From assembly GCA_001643675.2 (NCBI GenBank), contig LSRY02000036.1, positions 415,501 to 479,500 on the forward strand: a stretch of DNA of 64,000 nt, written 5' to 3'. This stretch comes from Monocercomonoides exilis. Taxonomy: Eukaryota; Preaxostyla; Oxymonadida; Polymastigidae. The translations under genes and the position numbers were made by a program. Below are positions 59,201 through 64,000 of this stretch, one piece after another (position 1 is the first letter of the stretch; every line of letters begins with the position of its first letter). The notes below the pieces were generated by a model. That model had not been told where the DNA came from and ran no database searches. It saw nothing but the letters and a program-made list of their open reading frames with translations.

Positions 59201-62200
59201 ACTGTGCGGTTCAGTGCATCAACAGGGAGCAGTATCTGAACGAGCGCAGAGAGTGTGTGGATGTGGAAAGAGGGTACCACTTCTCTCGTGGTGAAGGGCC
59301 GTTCCCTGTTTTGTGTGCGCGGAATGTCAGCGGACTGCTTCTGCGCGGAACAGAAAGATGCGGATCGAAAGATGTTCCAGTCAAAATGGATGTGTTGTTC
59401 CAGATGGTCGCAGAAGTCGGCGATGTGCAGCTGAGTGTCAATGAATGGGAAGAGCAGAAGAATGCTGCAATGAACGAAGCGCACATCGAAGAAGACTGGC
59501 CGATGCTGCTTTCACACAGCGGAGGGAGAGGCGGTGCGTGGATCGTTCTACCAAAAGACAATTCATCCATTCGAAGCGAGGGAAATGCAACCATTTTTGG
59601 TGTTTTCCCGACTTGGGCTCTGGCTGTTGAGTGGAAGTGGGTTGAAGGAGCAGTCGATGATGATTCTGTGCTTCCCGATCATTTCAACGTTGCTGTTCGC
59701 TTTTTGTCGCACATCCACTACGTGAACATCACAACACCGTTTGTGTTTGCTCTTCCTTCCACGTCTGTCCATTGCTCGTTCGATGTCTCCCCAATCAACT
59801 CGACACACCACAGAATCCTTCTCTTCATCAACGGCACTCTTCTGCGCACAGCCATTGCACTAAACGGTGCAAATGCACAAAGCAGAGGCAGAAGCGTGTT
59901 CAACAGAACTGCAAAGAATGATGCAACGCTGTTTGTTGGAGGGCTCCTGCAACAAACAGAACAGTTTCCAGATGAATGGATTGGCCCGCTGCAGTTTGGT
60001 GTAAGCGGAATCAAGATTTTCGGTGTGGGAGATGGAGGGAGGCCAACATATGAGAAATTTGAAGGAGAAGGAGAAGGAGAAGGGAGCGAAAGAAGTGAAA
60101 GCAGTGTGATTATTGCAGACGATTCTGAAGAGAACTTGAATATTGGTGAAGGAGAAGGAGATCAAGTGAGCAATGTGGATGATTGGATAACAAAGACTTG
60201 GAAGAAGATATACCATCGATATGAACTTCGATGGAAGCAGGTTGAAGAATTCTATGAAAATATCGACAAATACAGAAGAATGGCTAAAAATGGGAACAAA
60301 CAAAACGAGGAGAAGCAAACAAGCAATGTGAAAAAGAAGTCATGGTTTTCTGTATTCAAATTTAAGAAGCATGTTGGACAATCGAAACACAAAGCAAACA
60401 GTTTGACAGAGAAAAAGAATTACGTTCAAAAACTGAAGCACTTTTTGAATGTACAGAAACAGATCGGGAAATATAAAGAAGAAAAGAAGCAAACAACTCA
60501 AAAATTAGAAAGTCAGCTAATGCTGCAAACAAATATCAATATGAGAAATAATGCAGAGCAAGAACCAGAGAGCTATGAGCGTTTTGAAGCCCAATTTTTG
60601 GATGTGCAAAAGATCAAGAATTCGAACATCGTCAACAAAAATCCCACTTCTCGTCGTTTGTTTGAATCGTATTTGTGCCCACCAGGAATGCCCTTGCGAC
60701 CTCTTTCCTCTTCCTCCTCCTCCTCCTCTTCCTCCTCCTCTTCTTCTTCCGCCAACAGCAACTTGACTGAAAAAGCCACTTCAACCAATTCAGTTTCCAC
60801 TCACATTTGCAGCTGCCCTCCAAATAGCGAATATGTCTCCTATCTTTCCAGATGCCTTCCGTGCTGCCCTTCTTTCTCTGTCCGTGGGCTTGATGGCGTG
60901 TGCATTGTGCCTCCAAACAATTATCTTGGGTGGAAAGGAAGATACATCACTCTGCTTGCTTTTGGCGAACACCCATTAAATGCTTCAACGTCTGCTACTG
61001 AAACAGCTTCTGGAAAGCTTTTCTATTCTTCTCTGGTTCCTTTTATTGCTGGGCTTCATCCGCTCGACAAAAACGGAGACGTTATTCCTGCGACTGCAGC
61101 AACAGAAGGTGTGGAAGATGAAGATTCATATAAGCGCGCTGCAATTTCTGATCGATTTAGAAATTGCTCTGTTTTGCCAGAATTATCAGCAAATGCGAAA
61201 AGAATAACAACTGAATATATTTCTTATTTGGATGAGAATGCCAATTCTATTCAATTGTATCAAAGCTCTTCTCTTCGAAGATTAAGAGTCACTTTGGACT
61301 TGGGTGCTGAAAGGGAAATATCTCAGATTTCTTTTGCAGCCTCACCGCTTCCACGTGCGATATCTCATTTTCTGCTGTTTGTATCAAACGAACCAACTCC
61401 ACATGGAGATTGGACGCCAAGGGACCCAGACTCATTTGTGGGCGCATTGACTGCACTTCCTTCGCTTTCGTCAAAACTCGAATGGCACACTCTTCACTCA
61501 CGCCGTGCTGCGTCTGAACTTTACAAAAAAACTCGATTGGCAGTGGCGAATGATAAGCCTTTCTTCGATTATTTCTCAGAGACATTCACAAACACACAGA
61601 GAGCAAACAGACAAGTTCCTATTGCATCGCAAGCGATTGCACGAATTCCGGAGTTGTTTGTGAGACAATCATCAAATATAGCAAGCAAAACTGTTTCAGA
61701 GTATTTCACTCCATTTAATGTCAAATACTCACTTCTGAAATGCAATCTACATCCAGACATTTCTGACGAGGATGCTCAATACATTGACTCAAATGAGAAC
61801 AAGCGATCTATATTTTCGTCTGCTTTTTCTGTTGCAGACTGCATTTGCCCGTCTGGTTTTATCAGCAACGAGCGCATTTTGGATGTGCAGCTGGGAATGT
61901 CGTACAAGAACTCTGTTGCCACAACTTATCCTCTGACTGCTGCAGGTGACGTGTGCATTCCATTTCTTAAGTCACTTCCAAAACCGAATGTGTTTTCATT
62001 AAGTTCCAATGAAAAATGCCAGATGAAAGTGAAGGCTCAAAACACGATTGTGGAATCGTTTCTTGAAGGAGATACGAGAAAGGAAATTGAGGAGATATTG
62101 GAAAAGAGGGAAAAAGAAGATGCAGAAGAAGAAGATGCAGAACAGAGCAAATCTTCAAGCAATCAACATCTGATCAATGAAAATTCAACCACTTACTCTG

Positions 62201-64000
62201 AATCAGCTGAGAACGAGATTGATGTTGTTGATTTGGACAGATTTGTTGATTCAACACAACTTTGTGTTCTTCCTTCAGACGGAGAGGATATCGAAGATGC
62301 GAAAATACGAAGAATATACAAAAAGCTCATTCCTTTCCTGAAAATATCGTTTGATTATTTTTTTTTCTTTAATAAAAGAAATTATTATTGCATTGATTTT
62401 GACATAATATTTCTTTTCATTTTTGTTAATTTATTTATTTATTTATTGTAGAATGAGCAAGTCATCTGTCAATACATATGATAATCCTCATCTTGTGCAT
62501 TTGCCAATGCTCTGGGATTCACATTTGGAGAATGGAACCAGCAGATCGAATGATTTATCACAAGATCAAGAATTTTCCAGTGAATTTTCTGAGGTCGAAA
62601 ATGCAAACGCTGAAATAAATGGATATTTTGACGTTGATGGTGCTGCTGTTCCACAAAACAGTTGGGACAGCTCGTTGTCGGTTGGAGTTGGAGTGTCATT
62701 CCAGAATCAGCAAAGCAAGCCACTTGCAGCACACTTGACAGGAAATTCACAGCTATCGCAATGTTCCATCTGGGTCGAGGAAGCTGAACTTGTTAAAGAC
62801 GCTGAAAACTCAACGACAAAGCAGAAAGCAGCTTTGAGAAGCAAACGTGCCAATGGCGAGGCACAGTGCGAACGAGTGTTTGGCAACCAAGTGAAAATTG
62901 TTGTTGATTGCCCTCTTCTCAATGATCTTTCGACGTTACATTACTCATTTGAACCTACACCAAGCGAAAAACAAGCATCGAAGAACTCTGCAAAGAACAG
63001 CTTTTCTTCATCGTTTTTTTCAAACAACGGAAAAGAATATGAGACTGAAAATAAAATAGAACGATTTAGAAATGAAAAATTGATTAACAGCTCCAATCAA
63101 GAAGTTGCAGTTTCAAAAAGGAAATCAGCACATCGCCAACACTCTTTTCATCAGTCAAATTCTGATTCATACGAAGAGTCACCAATTGTTTACGATTCTT
63201 GGCTTTCTTATGGAGTGAAAGATGAAGTTGTATCTGTAAGTCATTTGACTTCTTCATCATCAGCATCATCGTCTGAATATTCACAAGACGACGCATCAAG
63301 CGAACTGGAATGGGAAGATTTGGATGATTCTTCTGATATTAACGGTGTATTTGTGCCAGCTACCATTTATAATGGCGTTCCTCATTTGATAACCACTCGA
63401 AGGAAAGGAGACAGAAAGCAAATTGTTTTTACTGTTCGGAATTCTGTAAAGTTGACTGTATCACATCAGCAGCAGCCTTATTATCGATCTTTGTGGCAGC
63501 GATTCTGTGTTGAGCTAAATGGAAGAATTCATCCATTTTCTCTGGTTGCTTTTCAACCAGTGTTTGCCAATGACACACAAACTGTGACTGCAGATGAAAG
63601 CGAAGAGAATGGCGTTTCATTGAATTCATTGCTTTTGCAAATAAACAAGACCAAATCAACCGAATCTGGTAGATGGGAAACCAATGCAACAGAAACGAGA
63701 TACGGCCTCCCTGTTTTAAGTGGCGCTACAGATTTTGCTGTGTTTGTTGCAGATGACCCAAGAATTGCAGCGTGGAACAGGAGAAGCCACTTGGTTAGCA
63801 CTTCATCTTCCGACATTCATCTTGCATCAAACATCGAGCTGGAAGTGATAATATACAGATGGCAAGTGGGCGATGCCTTCTTTTCGATTAGAAATGAATC
63901 TGTTGCTGTGATAAAAGAAGAAGACAATATTGATTCTCAGAAAGTTAATGGCGAGAAAGCGAAATCCCTTATTGAAGAATCAACTTCTGTTGATAGAATT
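56272..64000 (+). CDS. Giant secreted multidomain Cys-containing protein, 3' end outside window
   Basis: Exons 56272-56344, 56408-56611, 56675-57069, 57121-62348 and 62452 to the window end join in frame; donors are GTTTGT, GTTTGT, GTGTGC and GTTTGA. A signal peptide (MLIGHCFILLIGLFFNCYA) starts it. Visible regions: helical N-terminal ~500 residues with an acidic run near 57750; a Cys-rich stretch about residues 840-980 (CTEPAEMLLRRNNC, CAVQCINREQ, CVDVERGYHFSRGEGPFPVLC); a laminin-G/concanavalin-like beta region about 1000-1190; a second Cys cluster about 1410-1495 (YLCPPGMPLRPL, CSCPPNSEY, CLPCCPSFSVRGLDGVC), GCC2/GCC3-like; and a discoidin-like segment (LRVTLDLGAEREISQISF) about 1605. N-x-S/T sites are numerous. 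More than 2480 codons are in the window, still open. A surface or adhesion role is inferred; the domain names are tentative. Confidence 0.8.

Overview
The window looks like nuclear DNA of a protist with many short spliceosomal introns. The genes support an anaerobic flagellate of the oxymonad (Preaxostyla) type: signal-peptide and TM-anchored beta-helix surface proteins with GG/Cys repeats, a lineage-type ARM-like paralog family, TTAGGG-like repeats, and an OFD1-like basal-body gene. That taxonomic call is inference from recall, with no search run. The code behaves as standard: XPB ends in TAG and has no in-frame stop across nine exons.

Layout. 1-3260: decayed beta-helix surface-protein gene (minus), followed by a 409-bp terminal-inverted-repeat (TIR) element at 3483-3891 that has an 8-bp target duplication and carries telomere-like repeats plus a tRNA-like gene. 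4070-8857: seven-exon ARM/HEAT-like protein (plus). 8858-11121: AT-rich, with a small inverted-repeat element. 11122-12414: small single-TM beta-helix protein (minus). About 13241-17059: nine-exon XPB/ERCC3 helicase of TFIIH (plus).

16967-47654 is a roughly 30.7-kb palindrome. Each arm of about 15.3 kb carries a beta-helix membrane protein, a two-exon ARM-like paralog, and a long MKP1-like dual-specificity phosphatase with gelsolin-like segments. Its centre is a 396-bp foldback TA-flanked MITE (32097-32492), bordered on both sides by a second TA-flanked inverted-repeat element. The left arm starts inside the last XPB exon and the right arm ends in a 93-nt copy of that exon. The arms differ by clustered substitutions, tandem-repeat length changes and many one-base homopolymer indels that break the same reading frame at different places.

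Right of the palindrome: OFD1-like centriolar gene (minus, 47768-52115), a third ARM-like paralog (minus, 52341-53737), a second copy of the 396-bp foldback MITE (54631-55026), a small coiled-coil gene (minus, 55441-55899), and a very large secreted Cys-containing multidomain protein (plus, 56272 to beyond the window end). The genes do not form one pathway. They cover transcription/repair (XPB), signalling (phosphatase), basal body (OFD1) and cell surface.
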